The notes under the pieces are model-generated. The model did not search any database. It worked only from the letters and a program-made list of their open reading frames with translations, and was not told where the DNA came from. Shown here one piece after another: positions 48,760-58,299 of a DNA stretch of 64,000 bases. A program made the translations under genes and the position numbers. Each line of letters begins with the position of its first letter. The stretch's first letter is position 1. This DNA comes from Methylocaldum sp002005105 (lineage in GTDB: Bacteria > Pseudomonadota > Gammaproteobacteria > Methylococcales > Methylococcaceae): the NCBI RefSeq assembly GCF_051027545.1, contig NZ_CP194902.1, positions 5,084,001 to 5,148,000 of the forward strand, in the 5' to 3' direction.

Positions 48760-49257
48760 ATGTCCAAGACCGATTCTCGACCGTCGATTCAGACTCAAAT
48801 CAACGAAAGCATCCAGGAAGAAGCGCTCAAGGTCGCGAGGAGTATCCAGAAGCCGGGGCAAACCAAGGAACAAACCAAGTTGGTGGCGCAAGGTATCGCC
48901 AAAGGCATCGAGCTTTACAAGAAACAGCAGAGCGCCAAGGCCCGGGAACGGGATAAAGTGCGCAAGAAAGCGCTCAAACTCAAACAGGTCGAGTCAACCG
49001 GCCAACAGCGAGAGGAGGATGAAGCGGATTTCACGTTGGACCTCGCTGAATCGGGTATCAGCGGAATGCTGCTCCTCGGCGGAGGAGTCTTCGCCGTTAT
49101 GGCCGGCATCCTCGCCGTATCGCTTGTCGCCGGATGGCTGGTAAGCTTTGGTCCTTTCACCCTGCCCGTCTGGGCGTCCCTGGCCGCCGCCATGGCGTTT
49201 GCCGGGTTTTCCGGGTGGTTCTTCTATAAGGCCATTCGGCTGAATCACGGTCAATGA
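48760..49257 (+). CDS. DUF2956 family protein
   Basis: This 165-residue protein has an N-terminal charged helical part with EEALKVARSIQKPGQTKEQT, KLVAQGIAKGIELYKKQQ and SAKARERDKVRKKALKLK, characteristic of DUF2956. Two membrane helices follow (MLLLGGGVFAVMAGILAVSL and VWASLAAAMAFAGFSGWFF). The function is unknown. Its stop overlaps the lipocalin start by four bases. Confidence 0.85.
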   Translation: MSKTDSRPSIQTQINESIQEEALKVARSIQKPGQTKEQTKLVAQGIAKGIELYKKQQSAKARERDKVRKKALKLKQVESTGQQREEDEADFTLDLAESGISGMLLLGGGVFAVMAGILAVSLVAGWLVSFGPFTLPVWASLAAAMAFAGFSGWFFYKAIRLNHGQ

Positions 49258-49772
49258 AACTGCTGGCACTCCTGTCCACCCTATTTCTCGCGGGATGCGC
49301 CGGTATCCCCAAAGGCGTTTCGCCCGTTCATGGCTTTGAACTGAGCCGGTATCTCGGCGCCTGGTACGAAATCGCGCGCCTCGACCACTCGTTCGAACGA
49401 GGCCTGACCCGCGTCACCGCGACTTATGGCCTTCGGGAGGACGGCGGCATCAATGTGGTCAACCGGGGCTTCGATGCCCGAAAGCAGGAATGGCGGGAAG
49501 CGACAGGCAAGGCTTATTTCGTGGAAGGTCCGGACATCGGCCGGCTGAAGGTTTCGTTTTTCGGGCCCTTTTACGGCGGCTATAACATTATCGATCTGGA
49601 CAAGGAGAACTACTCCTACGCCCTCGTTTCCGGCCCCACCCGATCGTATTTGTGGATATTGGCGAGAGAGAAGACACTGGAATCCTCTGTACTACACCAC
49701 CTGGTCACGAAAGCCGAAGCGCTCGGATTTGCGACCGATCGTCTGATCTACGTCGACCACAGCGAGAAGTAA
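49254..49772 (+). CDS. blc: Outer-membrane lipocalin lipoprotein
   Basis: This 172-residue bacterial lipocalin has a lipobox LFLAGC, with Cys15 lipidated. The lipocalin start is YLGAWYEIARLDHSFERGL, followed by NVVNRGFDARKQEW and the C-terminal ETLESSVLHHLVTKA. It binds lysophospholipids or fatty acids at the outer membrane. It is co-translated with the DUF2956 protein. Confidence 0.94.
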   Translation: MKLLALLSTLFLAGCAGIPKGVSPVHGFELSRYLGAWYEIARLDHSFERGLTRVTATYGLREDGGINVVNRGFDARKQEWREATGKAYFVEGPDIGRLKVSFFGPFYGGYNIIDLDKENYSYALVSGPTRSYLWILAREKTLESSVLHHLVTKAEALGFATDRLIYVDHSEK

Positions 49773-49953
49773 CCGGCATATCCGCCAATCGGCCGAGTCA
49801 ACGATCGGTCATACAGCCGGCTCAGGCGGCCCGGACGTCCGCTTGCCTGACAAGCCCTTTTGGGATATATACCCTTCCGCCACGTTCCTTCTTCCGAAGG
49901 AAACCGCTGGTTCTTGCTCAACAGCAATCGAAGGAAACTCAGGGAGGGTATCG

Positions 49954-50466
49954 ATGAAGTCTCAAAAATCCATCTCGCGCATTGCGATTGCCATGGCTTC
50001 CGCTTTGATCCTTTATAGTGGTCATGGTTGGGCCGGCACCACAGACATGACTGAGGGCGTTCAAGGCTCCAACACCTCGAATACCGGCGTAATGATCTAC
50101 AAGATGGGACGGATCGTCGACGATTCCGATTTCGTGGATGTCACTTCCCAGATACCGGCGCTAGGCGGAACGGTGTTGAAGGGCAATCCGACCATCAAGA
50201 TGCGGTTCGACGCGCCGCCTCCTCCGGACGACACTACCGTGCACGGGGTTTTCGAGCAGATCGGACAAGCCAGGATCCGGATCGTCTTTCCGTTCGACGA
50301 GCACATGCAAGTCATTCACGGGGTGCTCAAAATCACAGATTCAGCGGGAACAATCACTTATCTGACACCCGGCGACTCGTATTTCATCGCGCAAGGAAGC
50401 GAAGTCTTGTGGGAAACCCTGACGCCGCTTTTTCAGAAATCCTTCCATGACTATACCCATCACTGA
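49954..50466 (+). CDS. Exported cupin-like protein
   Basis: This 170-residue protein has a signal peptide (ISRIAIAMASALILYSGHGWAG). A domain with VFPFDEHMQVIHGVLKITDS and LTPGDSYFIAQGSEVLWETL, the beta-barrel signature of cupins (Cupin_3/DUF861 type), forms its end. Only some metal-binding His residues are present. GGGAGG stands 7 bases before the ATG. The gap 49773-49953 holds no gene. Confidence 0.78.
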   Translation: MKSQKSISRIAIAMASALILYSGHGWAGTTDMTEGVQGSNTSNTGVMIYKMGRIVDDSDFVDVTSQIPALGGTVLKGNPTIKMRFDAPPPPDDTTVHGVFEQIGQARIRIVFPFDEHMQVIHGVLKITDSAGTITYLTPGDSYFIAQGSEVLWETLTPLFQKSFHDYTHH

Positions 50467-50475
50467 GCCATTCCG

Positions 50476-50718
50476 GTGACGGATCATTACCAACCCATCA
50501 GCTGTGATTTCCACGACGAACTGGAAACGCTCGCGGTGAGACGCCGTACGTGCCCGATCACTTATCGGGACGCGTCCGGCGATCCCGTTACCGTCGAGGA
50601 CCGAATCGAGGATATTTACGCCAGGGACAAGGAGGAATTCCTGAAGTTGAAGAGCGGGTTGGAGATTCGCTTGGACCGCCTGATCGAAGTCGATGGAAAG
50701 CGACTGAGAGCCGATTAG
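50476..50718 (+). CDS. rof: Rho-binding antiterminator (Rof/YaeO-like)
   Basis: This 80-residue protein begins with GTG and has MTDHYQPISCDFHDELETLA, then VEDRIEDIYARDKEEFLKLK, the pattern of Rof. Such proteins bind Rho and inhibit Rho-dependent termination. The start follows the upstream gene by 9 bases, so they may be co-transcribed. Confidence 0.87.
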   Translation: MTDHYQPISCDFHDELETLAVRRRTCPITYRDASGDPVTVEDRIEDIYARDKEEFLKLKSGLEIRLDRLIEVDGKRLRAD

Positions 50719-50789
50719 AGGGACAGGCGTCGGCGAAGGATGCCGGCCTCGAGTTGGACGGAAAACACGATTACGCCTCATGTTTCCGG

Positions 50790-50948
50790 CGTAGGCGTAG
50801 GATGAGTAGAGCGAAGCGAAACCCATCGATGGTGGGTAGAACGAAGCGAAGCCCACCGGTTCCGCGGCCTTGCCTGGTGGGTTACGGCGCGCAGAAACAC
50901 AGAGGGAACTTTGCGGACTCGGCGTGATGCGCGCCTAACCCACCCTAC
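50790..50948. repeat. Repeat array of the GGTGGG/CCCACC family
   Basis: Copies of TAGAGCGAAGCGAAACCCA and GTAGAACGAAGCGAAGCCCA are followed by GGTGGGTTACGGC and GCGCCTAACCCACCCTACA. The ends pair with those of the element at 32977-33060. It fills most of the 292-base gap between rof and the multicopper oxidase gene. Confidence 0.8.
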
Positions 50949-51010
50949 AACGCTACAACGCCATCGTTTTCCGGTGTGGCGGGATATTGTTGACAGACAA
51001 ATCCCGGCGG

Positions 51011-52759
51011 CTACTCGATCAAGAAGTCCCGCATCATGCCCATGTCCTCGTGTTCGAGGTTATGGCAGTGATACATGAACACGCCCTTGAAGTGGTGGAA
51101 CGGCTTGATCATGCGCACGGTCTCGCCAGGCATGACCAGCACGGTATCCTTCCAGCCGCTACTGACCAAACCGTCTTTTACCGTCGCATAGCTGTCCGCT
51201 CTCTCGACGGCTACGGTGCGGCTGATGATCTGGAATTGGTCGCCGTGCAGGTGGATGGGGTGCGCCATGGAAAACATCATCCCCATGCCACCCCTCATGC
51301 CCATACCGCCCATGCCCTGCCCTTCTTCCTGGGCCTCGCTTCCGTGGCCGCCCATCATTCCCATCATGCGGCCTCGCATACCGTGGCCCATACCGCCCAT
51401 GCCGTGTCCGCCGCCGCTAGTATGGAAAATTTCCATGAGCTGCACGGTATCGAGCGGAATCCGCTCGAACGGCTGAATATCGTCGAAGGCATAGGAGCGG
51501 CCGTTGAGCAGCATCGCCATCGGAGACTCAGAAATGGCGATCGGCACGGGCTTGCTGGGGTTGGCGACATCGTCCAGCGTATAGCGGTCGATCTTCGACA
51601 GCCGGCTCGGCAGCTTCGGGCTCTCGCCGGTCTCGCGGGTGACGCGGATCTTGAACAGGGGATAATCGCTGCCGACGGGCAAGGCCATGGCGCCCATCAT
51701 GCCCATTCCTCCCATCATGCCGCCCATGCCTCCCCTTCCGCCGCGCCCCCCCATGTGCTCGGCCATCATCGGCAGCACGCCGGAGAACGGCAGGCTGCGC
51801 ATCGTCAACTCAGTGCCCTTGGGCCGGCCGCTGAAATCCGCCCAGACATCGAGGCGCTCCCCGGGTGCCAGCATCACGTAAGGGAAAGTTTCCGGGGACT
51901 CCAGGAGTCCGCCGTCGACGCCGATCACGGTCACCGGCGTGCCGTCGCTCCAGCCGAGTTTGTAAATACGGGCATTGGAGCCGTTGAGGAAACGGAGACG
52001 GTAGGCGCGGCTGGCCACTTCGAACTCGGCATTCGGCTGGCCGTTGACCAGGATGCGGTCGCCGTAGAATCCCATCATGCGATCGTGCATGTGCGGACCG
52101 TAAATCAACTGGTTTTGGGCATTGAACCGGCGGTCCTGAAGGACAATGGGTATCTCGTACTCGCCGGAAGGCAATTCGAGTCTCGCCTCCTCTTCGTCGT
52201 TTATGATCAAGCCGCCGGCAAGACCGTAGTACACCTGCCTCGCGGTAATTTCGTGCGGATGCGGATGATAGATATTGAGGCTCGCCCGGTTGATCACTTC
52301 GAATTCATACACGAAGGTCTCGCCCGGATCGATGATGTACATCGGATGGCCATCCATCAGCGCGGGGACGTGGAGTCCGTGCCAATGCGTGATGGTGGGT
52401 TCCATCAGGTCGTTGCGGAAATGAATGCGGACTTTCTGGCCCTTTTGCAAGCGGATGATCGGTCCGAGATAGCAACTGGGCAGCTCGGTCAGCGTATCCT
52501 TCGGGCCACTCAGCAACTTGGCCGTATAGTGCTGCACCCGGGTCGCCTGGCCCGGCAGAATGGATATGGAGCCTTGGCGGGCGGCCAATTCGATCTCGAC
52601 ATCGGGCTTGAAGGCGGGAGACGCCCGATTGGGCGTCAATTTGGGCATGCCGTGCATCTCCATGGCACGCACCCATGCCGGCATGCTCGCTGCGGCTAAT
52701 AAACCGACACCGGTTTGAAAAATGAAGCGGCGGCGCGAACGATCGACTGGATCTTGCAT
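51011..52759 (-). CDS. Multicopper oxidase with Met-rich inserts, Tat-exported
   Basis: This 582-residue periplasmic oxidase has a twin-arginine signal RSRRRFIFQTGVGLLAAASM. The copper ligands are in THWHGLHVP, IYHPHPHEI, MAHPIHLHGDQF and YHCHNLEHEDMGMM, covering the type 1 and trinuclear sites. Two Met/Gly/His-rich inserts (around GGMGGMMGGMGMMGAM and in the GHGMGGMGHGMRGRMMGMMG region) could bind Cu(I), as in CueO and CopA. It probably oxidises and detoxifies copper, which fits a copper-demanding methanotroph. No cop regulator or efflux gene is beside it. The gap 52760-53086 contains no gene. Confidence 0.92.
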   Translation of the reverse strand: MQDPVDRSRRRFIFQTGVGLLAAASMPAWVRAMEMHGMPKLTPNRASPAFKPDVEIELAARQGSISILPGQATRVQHYTAKLLSGPKDTLTELPSCYLGPIIRLQKGQKVRIHFRNDLMEPTITHWHGLHVPALMDGHPMYIIDPGETFVYEFEVINRASLNIYHPHPHEITARQVYYGLAGGLIINDEEEARLELPSGEYEIPIVLQDRRFNAQNQLIYGPHMHDRMMGFYGDRILVNGQPNAEFEVASRAYRLRFLNGSNARIYKLGWSDGTPVTVIGVDGGLLESPETFPYVMLAPGERLDVWADFSGRPKGTELTMRSLPFSGVLPMMAEHMGGRGGRGGMGGMMGGMGMMGAMALPVGSDYPLFKIRVTRETGESPKLPSRLSKIDRYTLDDVANPSKPVPIAISESPMAMLLNGRSYAFDDIQPFERIPLDTVQLMEIFHTSGGGHGMGGMGHGMRGRMMGMMGGHGSEAQEEGQGMGGMGMRGGMGMMFSMAHPIHLHGDQFQIISRTVAVERADSYATVKDGLVSSGWKDTVLVMPGETVRMIKPFHHFKGVFMYHCHNLEHEDMGMMRDFLIE

Positions 52760-53086
52760 AAGCTCTCCTCGAATCTGTCGTTATGGTCGCAGACGGCTCA
52801 GCCGCATCGTTTGGGGTTGTTCACCGCGACCGGCGAGCGCCTGGAATAAATAGATCTCTTCCTCCTGGAAACCGAATGATCGCGCAGTCCTGCCGACCGG
52901 TACTATGATACGCCTAGGACAGGAGCGACAGCATAATAATTCAATGATTTTCTTATGGACAGATTGCCGCAGCCCCTTCTTGAAAGACGGATTTCGCCGG
53001 CCCGTAGCCAGAATTTTTGAACCTCGCGATATCTCGGCGAGCCTGAATCACGCAACGACTTTGCAAAACGTTTGTCGGTAATTTCT

Positions 53087-53812
53087 ATGGAGAGCAAACG
53101 GCGAAGATCTTTCATCCACCACGTGCAGAGAAACATTCTCGCGGGGCTGGTCGTCCTTACCCCGATACTGCTCACCTGGCTCGTTTTCGACTTCATCCTG
53201 GCAAAGCTGATCGCCTTCGGGCGACCTTGGATACCGGCCTTGTATAGAGCCATTTATACATTTTCTCCCAAGCTGGCGGATTTGATGCTCAACGGCTGGA
53301 TCGATTCGGTGCTCGCCCTGCTGATCACCCTCGTCTTGCTCTTCATGCTGGGCTGGCTGACGAGCCGGGTGGTCGGTCGGCAGATTCTGATCGGGTTTGA
53401 ATTGTTGCTGGAAAAAATCCCGGTACTGAAAGCCATCTACGGCTCCACCAAGCGGCTGCTACTCGCCTTTCAAGCGCAACCGGAGCAGATCCAAAGGGTC
53501 GTGCTGATCAATTATCCCACCGAGAAAATGCGGGCCGTGGCCTTTGTGACACGCATCGTCCGGGATACCGAAACCGGCGAGGAACTGGCGGTGGTTTATA
53601 TGCCCACCGCTCCGAATCCGACGTCCGGTTATATGGAAATCGTGCCCCTTTCCCAGGTGACGCCCACCGATTGGACCGTGGAAGAAGGCATGCAATTCGT
53701 CATATCGTGCGGGACCAGCACCCGCGAGCATGTCGGCTTTTCGGACGCCCAACGCCGCGGACAAGACGGCAGCGAAATGCCGATGAAAGAACCAACTAGT
53801 CGATCGGGGTGA
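53087..53812 (+). CDS. DUF502 family membrane protein
   Basis: This 241-residue protein has two membrane helices (LAGLVVLTPILLTWLVFDFI and LALLITLVLLFMLGWLTSRV). These are followed by LLEKIPVLKAIYGSTKRLL and AVVYMPTAPNPTSGYMEIVP, the usual DUF502 motifs. It has no known function; family members occur with membrane or transport genes. The start at 53087 is the second ATG in the frame. The next gene begins 83 bases after its stop. Confidence 0.87.
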   Translation: MESKRRRSFIHHVQRNILAGLVVLTPILLTWLVFDFILAKLIAFGRPWIPALYRAIYTFSPKLADLMLNGWIDSVLALLITLVLLFMLGWLTSRVVGRQILIGFELLLEKIPVLKAIYGSTKRLLLAFQAQPEQIQRVVLINYPTEKMRAVAFVTRIVRDTETGEELAVVYMPTAPNPTSGYMEIVPLSQVTPTDWTVEEGMQFVISCGTSTREHVGFSDAQRRGQDGSEMPMKEPTSRSG

Positions 53813-53895
53813 GATTTGCGCGTTCCGATGCTTTATCCCGCCCGAAACTGTCAAAGAGTTTATCGACGGCCGGACCAACCGAACGGAGCATTACC

Positions 53896-55119
53896 ATGGG
53901 AGCACGAACAGCTTTGCGCCTCGGGCGCGTGGCAGGCATCGAAATCCTGGTTGACTGGAGCCTGCTGATCATCTTCTCGCTCATTACTTTAAGTCTCGGG
54001 GCCGGCTTGTTTCCGGCTTGGCATCCGGACTGGGGCCCGCTGCTGATCTGGGGAACCGCAATCGCCGCGGCCTTGCTGTTCTTCGGGTCGGTGCTTTTGC
54101 ATGAACTTTCCCATGCCATAGTTGGCCGAGCCAACGGTATTCCGATTCCGCGCATTACCTTGTTCATGTTCGGCGGGATGGCGCATATGGAGAAAGAACC
54201 TCCCTCATGGCGCGCCGAGTTGTACATGGCAGCCGTGGGGCCGATCACCAGCCTCGTGCTCGGATTCGTTTTTCTGGGACTGGCCAAGATGGTTATCGGT
54301 CCCATGGAGATCGATCCCGACAACCCGCAGCAATCGTTCGCGACTTTGGGGCCTACCGTCAGCCTGCTCATGTGGCTGGGCCCCATCAACATCATTCTCG
54401 GCCTGTTCAATCTGGTTCCCGGCTTTCCGCTCGACGGCGGGCGGATTCTTCGTGCCGCGCTGTGGGGCGCGACCGGCGACTTGCTCACCGCTACGCGCCG
54501 CGCCTCGGCAGTCGGGCAAGGGTTTGCCTGGGTGTTGATGGGGTCCGGCTTTCTCATGATCCTGGGATTGCGCGTACCGATATTCGGGGCCGGTTTCATC
54601 AATGGCTTATGGCTCGCGTTGATCGGCTGGTTCCTCAACAACGCGGCCGTCATGAGCTACCGCCAGTTGCTCGTTCACCAATGGCTCGAGGACGTGCCCG
54701 TCCTGCGCATCATGCACACCCGGTTCGAGCGGGTGGCGCCGCAGTTATCTCTTCAGGCATTGGTGGACGAACACCTGATGCCGAGCGGACAACGCGCTTT
54801 TCCGGTCGAGGAGCGCGGCCAGTTCATCGGAATGATCTGCCTTCGCGATCTGCCGAAGCGCCCGCGCGACGCGTGGAGGACCACGACTGTCGGCGACATC
54901 ATGACGCCGAGACACGAATTGGTGACTCTTTCTCCCGAGCAGGACGCAGCCGCCGCGCTGGACCTTTTCGGCAAGCGTGACGTGAATCAGCTGCCGGTGC
55001 TGAAAAACGGGCAGCTCCTCGGATTCGTCCGGCGCGAAGATATTTTGAAATGGCTATCGCTTCATGCCGGCCTGACTGTCACTGAAGGCGGCCGGCCTGC
55101 TTCGCGGCCTCTCGGCTGA
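53896..55119 (+). CDS. Site-2-type metalloprotease with CBS domains
   Basis: This 407-residue polytopic inner-membrane protease has the zinc motif HELSH at 69-73 and the third ligand in NLVPGFPLDGGRI. About six hydrophobic segments come first, and two CBS repeats (about residues 270-400) follow in the cytoplasm. Rhomboid-like S2P proteins with CBS pairs are probably controlled by adenine nucleotides. The start at 53896 (MGARTALRLG) has GGAGC upstream. The downstream antiporter gene is convergent. Confidence 0.9.
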   Translation: MGARTALRLGRVAGIEILVDWSLLIIFSLITLSLGAGLFPAWHPDWGPLLIWGTAIAAALLFFGSVLLHELSHAIVGRANGIPIPRITLFMFGGMAHMEKEPPSWRAELYMAAVGPITSLVLGFVFLGLAKMVIGPMEIDPDNPQQSFATLGPTVSLLMWLGPINIILGLFNLVPGFPLDGGRILRAALWGATGDLLTATRRASAVGQGFAWVLMGSGFLMILGLRVPIFGAGFINGLWLALIGWFLNNAAVMSYRQLLVHQWLEDVPVLRIMHTRFERVAPQLSLQALVDEHLMPSGQRAFPVEERGQFIGMICLRDLPKRPRDAWRTTTVGDIMTPRHELVTLSPEQDAAAALDLFGKRDVNQLPVLKNGQLLGFVRREDILKWLSLHAGLTVTEGGRPASRPLG

Positions 55120-55153
55120 CGGAAACCGCCCATCGGCGGGCAAGGCTCGGGAT

Positions 55154-56386
55154 TTACTGTCTGCGAACCGGTTCGGCTGCAAGCCGGGACCCGAGGGCGT
55201 GGTAATACCCTTTCAGCAGCAGCGGCGCGAAGATGGTGGTGAAGGCGATGACGATGATCAAAGCGGCATAGATCTCGTTGCTCAAGATGTTCGATGTCCG
55301 CCCCAGCTCGGCAAAGATGAGCCCTACCTCGCCGCGCGGAATCATCGCCAGCCCGACGGCAAAACGAGTCACCCAGCGTTCGCTGATGAACAGCGCGCTG
55401 AACAGCTTGCCCGCTATTGCGGTACCGATCAGGGATAGCGAAAACACCCAAATGAAGGGGGACGTCCAATCGATGGTTCGGAGATTCAGCGATAGCCCGA
55501 CCATCACGAAGAAAATCGGCACGAACAGATAAATGATGGGGCGCATCTGATTGTCGATGCGCTCGGCGAATTCGGTACCGGCATGCACGGCCAGACCGAA
55601 CGGCAGGAAAAATCTCCGGGAAAGGGCGAGTCCTGCCGCAAATCCCCCGAGAAGTTCGGGCGCGCCGATCTCGTGGGATAGCCAGGCGAAAAAAAGGACC
55701 AAGGACACAACGGTCGTGGGAATCAGTCCCGGCGTCTGGCTGAACTCGTCGAAGCGCCTGATCTCCAGCGATATGAGCTTGGCGAAAATCGGAGCCAGCA
55801 GGAAGAATACGGCAATGAACAGCAGCACCCGGCCGGCGTTCATATAACTGATACCGCCGCCGATGGAAAACTCATAAAGAATCGCGAGCAGCACCACCCC
55901 CAGAATGTCGTCGATTACTGCGGCCCCTAGCACCAGTTGAGCTTCGTGAGAGTGCCTCTGATGCAGGTCGGTCAAAACCCGTATCGTGATGCCGATGCTG
56001 GTGGCGGTCAGGGTTCCGCCGATGAAAAGGGATTCGAGCAACGGGCGTTCGAAGACTTCATAGCTCACCAAGAAGCCGAATGCGAACGGCAAGGCGAAGC
56101 CGCTGACCGCCACGATCGAGGATTTGAAGCCGGCGCGCGCCAACTGGCGGATGTCGGTTTCGAGCCCCGCTTCGAACAAGAGCAAAATGATACCGATCTC
56201 GGCCAACATGCGAATGGTCTGGCTCGGTTCGATCCAGCCCAGCACCGTAGGCCCCAAAACGACTCCGGCCATGAGTTCTCCGACCACCGGGGGCACCCGC
56301 GCCAGCGCCGCCAGCTCGGCGAACATGCGCGCGCTCAAGAGAATGATTAGAAGATTGAGGAAGAATCCGTGTACCGGGTATTCCAT
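55154..56386 (-). CDS. CPA2-type cation:proton antiporter
   Basis: This 410-residue membrane protein has 11 or 12 hydrophobic segments of the KefB/NapA type. LGAAVIDDILGVVLLAILYE holds the paired Asp residues that carry protons, and PPVVGELMAGVVLGPTVLGW is a conserved helix. It should exchange Na+ or K+ for H+. No regulatory TrkA domain follows, so it is a short type. It is transcribed away from the DUF1538 operon. Confidence 0.9.
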   Translation of the reverse strand: MEYPVHGFFLNLLIILLSARMFAELAALARVPPVVGELMAGVVLGPTVLGWIEPSQTIRMLAEIGIILLLFEAGLETDIRQLARAGFKSSIVAVSGFALPFAFGFLVSYEVFERPLLESLFIGGTLTATSIGITIRVLTDLHQRHSHEAQLVLGAAVIDDILGVVLLAILYEFSIGGGISYMNAGRVLLFIAVFFLLAPIFAKLISLEIRRFDEFSQTPGLIPTTVVSLVLFFAWLSHEIGAPELLGGFAAGLALSRRFFLPFGLAVHAGTEFAERIDNQMRPIIYLFVPIFFVMVGLSLNLRTIDWTSPFIWVFSLSLIGTAIAGKLFSALFISERWVTRFAVGLAMIPRGEVGLIFAELGRTSNILSNEIYAALIIVIAFTTIFAPLLLKGYYHALGSRLAAEPVRRQ

Positions 56387-56750
56387 AGGACATATTCTCC
56401 CGATGTGGCGATTCGGCGAACTCGTATGGGGAAACGCCTAGAGAACCGGAAAAACGTATCGTCGGTCAAGTCCCGCACGCTTTCAATCATCGTTCTCTGG
56501 ACTCAGCATGATACCGGCTTAATGTACCACTAGCGTGACAACCACCTTGCACAGCACGACCAAAATGGCCGATGATTAGACTATCCCACCCCGGGTGCAC
56601 TATTAGCGCAAAACCCGCTCAACCTCGTCGGTTCGGAACGACCTGGAAGAGGCGATTTTCGCGCACTTAGGGCACTCGCGTTCGCCAAGTTGCTATCAAC
56701 GCGGTCGCACATCTACCAATCCATATCGAGCAAGATTCACGATTGTACTT

Positions 56751-57509
56751 ATGGGGTCAAAATTTCCTTTCATCGAACGGGTTTTGCATAACCGCTTCGT
56801 TCGGCAGTTACTCGCCAGCGCACTGGATCTGGTGCCCATCGTGGTGGTCATCCTGTTTTTTCAAATCCTGGTAATCCAGCAGCCGATTCCCGAGGCCGGA
56901 CGGTTCGTTGCAGGCATGCTGCTGGTCGTTTTGGGGCTGACCTTTTTTATGCAGGGCTTGAAGCTGGGGCTGTTTCCGCTGGGCGAAAGCATGGCCCATG
57001 CGTTCGTCCGCAAGGGCAGCCTATTTTGGATACTGGTATTCGCTTTCGCACTGGGATTCGGCGCCACCGTAGCCGAACCGGCACTTATCGCCGTCGCCGA
57101 CGAAGCAGCCCGCATCGCCGCCGACGACGGCGCGATTACAGCTTCGGTAGAGGCCCGCAAATCATACGCACTGGGTCTTCGCCTTACCGTCGCCACGGCG
57201 GTGGGATTCGCGCTGATCGTCAGCACGATCCGCATCATCCGCGGCTGGCCGCTTCCTTATGTGATCGTCGGCGGCTACGCTGGCGTAGGCATCATGACGA
57301 TCTTCGCGCCGCCGGAAATCATCGGCATCGCCTACGATTCCGGCGGCGTGACCACCTCGACCATCACCGTGCCCCTGGTGACTGCGTTGGGCGTTGGACT
57401 CTCGTCCTCCATTCCTGGGCGTAATCCCGTGAGCGATGGCTTCGGACTGCTCGCCCTCGCCGCCTTGATGTCCATGATCTTCGTCATGGGATACGGGATA
57501 TTTGCATGA
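56751..57509 (+). CDS. DUF1538 membrane protein A
   Basis: This 252-residue membrane protein has about seven hydrophobic segments. Family-typical blocks are VVILFFQILVIQQPIPEAGR, GFGATVAEPALIAVADEAAR, IFAPPEIIGIAYDSGGVTTS and PGRNPVSDGFGLLALAALMS. The GATxAEPAL and DSGGVTT blocks recur in the next gene, which suggests that the two form a pseudo-dimeric transporter. In many genomes these are one fused protein of twice the length. The substrate is unknown. The 364-base gap before it (56387-56750) holds no gene or clear promoter. Confidence 0.88.
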   Translation: MGSKFPFIERVLHNRFVRQLLASALDLVPIVVVILFFQILVIQQPIPEAGRFVAGMLLVVLGLTFFMQGLKLGLFPLGESMAHAFVRKGSLFWILVFAFALGFGATVAEPALIAVADEAARIAADDGAITASVEARKSYALGLRLTVATAVGFALIVSTIRIIRGWPLPYVIVGGYAGVGIMTIFAPPEIIGIAYDSGGVTTSTITVPLVTALGVGLSSSIPGRNPVSDGFGLLALAALMSMIFVMGYGIFA

Positions 57510-58288
57510 ACGAGTGGCTGCACGAATTCGGAAATATATTGTTGGAGACCCTGCGCGCCGTATCCCCGATCATCGGTTTGCTGGTGCTCTTCCAACTGCT
57601 GGTCATCAGAAAACCCTTGCCTCACCCGGGCCGGATTCTCGTGGGCTTTTTGTACGTCCTGCTAGGCGTTGCCCTATTTCTGGTAGGACTCAAAATGGCC
57701 CTGTTTCCGATCGGCGATCTGATGGCTCAACAGCTGACCGCGCCGGATTTTCTCGGTATCGAGCCCGATCCTGATCGTGTCCATTGGTATAACTATATCT
57801 GGGTCTATCTGTTTGCCGGCTGCATCGGATTCGCCGCGGCCATGGCCGAACCCACCCTCATCGCCGTTGCGGTCAAGGTATCGGAGGTTTCGGCCGGAAG
57901 CATCAGAGCCCTGCCGCTCCGTCTCGCGGTCGCCCTCGGCGTAGGCGGCGGACTGGCGCTAGGCACGTTCAGGATCGTTACCGGCGCACCGCTGTACACC
58001 TACATCCTTACGGGGTACGCCATCGTAGCCATTCAGACCGTTTTCGCCCCCAAGGTCATCGCCGGGCTCGCGTACGACGCCGGCAATGTGGCCTCGTCGA
58101 CGGTAACGGTACCCATCGTGACGGCACTCGGATTGGGTCTGGCCGCCGCCGTTCCCGGCCGCAATCCCTTGCTGGACGGATTCGGCCTGATTGCGTTCAC
58201 TTGTCTAATTCCTATAATCAACGTGCTTGGTTACGGCCAGATCGCCATGTGGTTGAGTCGGCGCAATCAAGCGGCCAACAACGACTAA
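57506..58288 (+). CDS. DUF1538 membrane protein B
   Basis: This 260-residue paralogue of the upstream gene has a start that overlaps its stop by four bases (ATGA). It shares the blocks VLFQLLVIRKPLPHPGRILV, GCIGFAAAMAEPTLIAVAVK, VFAPKVIAGLAYDAGNVASS and PGRNPLLDGFGLIAFTCLIP, with DAGNVASS in place of DSGGVTTS. That change may make the two halves asymmetric. It is followed by a P-II-like and a CBS protein gene in the same operon. Confidence 0.88.
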   Translation: MNEWLHEFGNILLETLRAVSPIIGLLVLFQLLVIRKPLPHPGRILVGFLYVLLGVALFLVGLKMALFPIGDLMAQQLTAPDFLGIEPDPDRVHWYNYIWVYLFAGCIGFAAAMAEPTLIAVAVKVSEVSAGSIRALPLRLAVALGVGGGLALGTFRIVTGAPLYTYILTGYAIVAIQTVFAPKVIAGLAYDAGNVASSTVTVPIVTALGLGLAAAVPGRNPLLDGFGLIAFTCLIPIINVLGYGQIAMWLSRRNQAANND

Positions 58289-58299
58289 GGTAGCCTCAT

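Noticed and set aside
56387..56750. Possible NtrC or sigma-54 sites before the DUF1538/P-II operon (TGCACTATTAGCGCA)
   Set aside because: No correctly spaced GG/GC -24/-12 pair is present, and the palindrome is poor.
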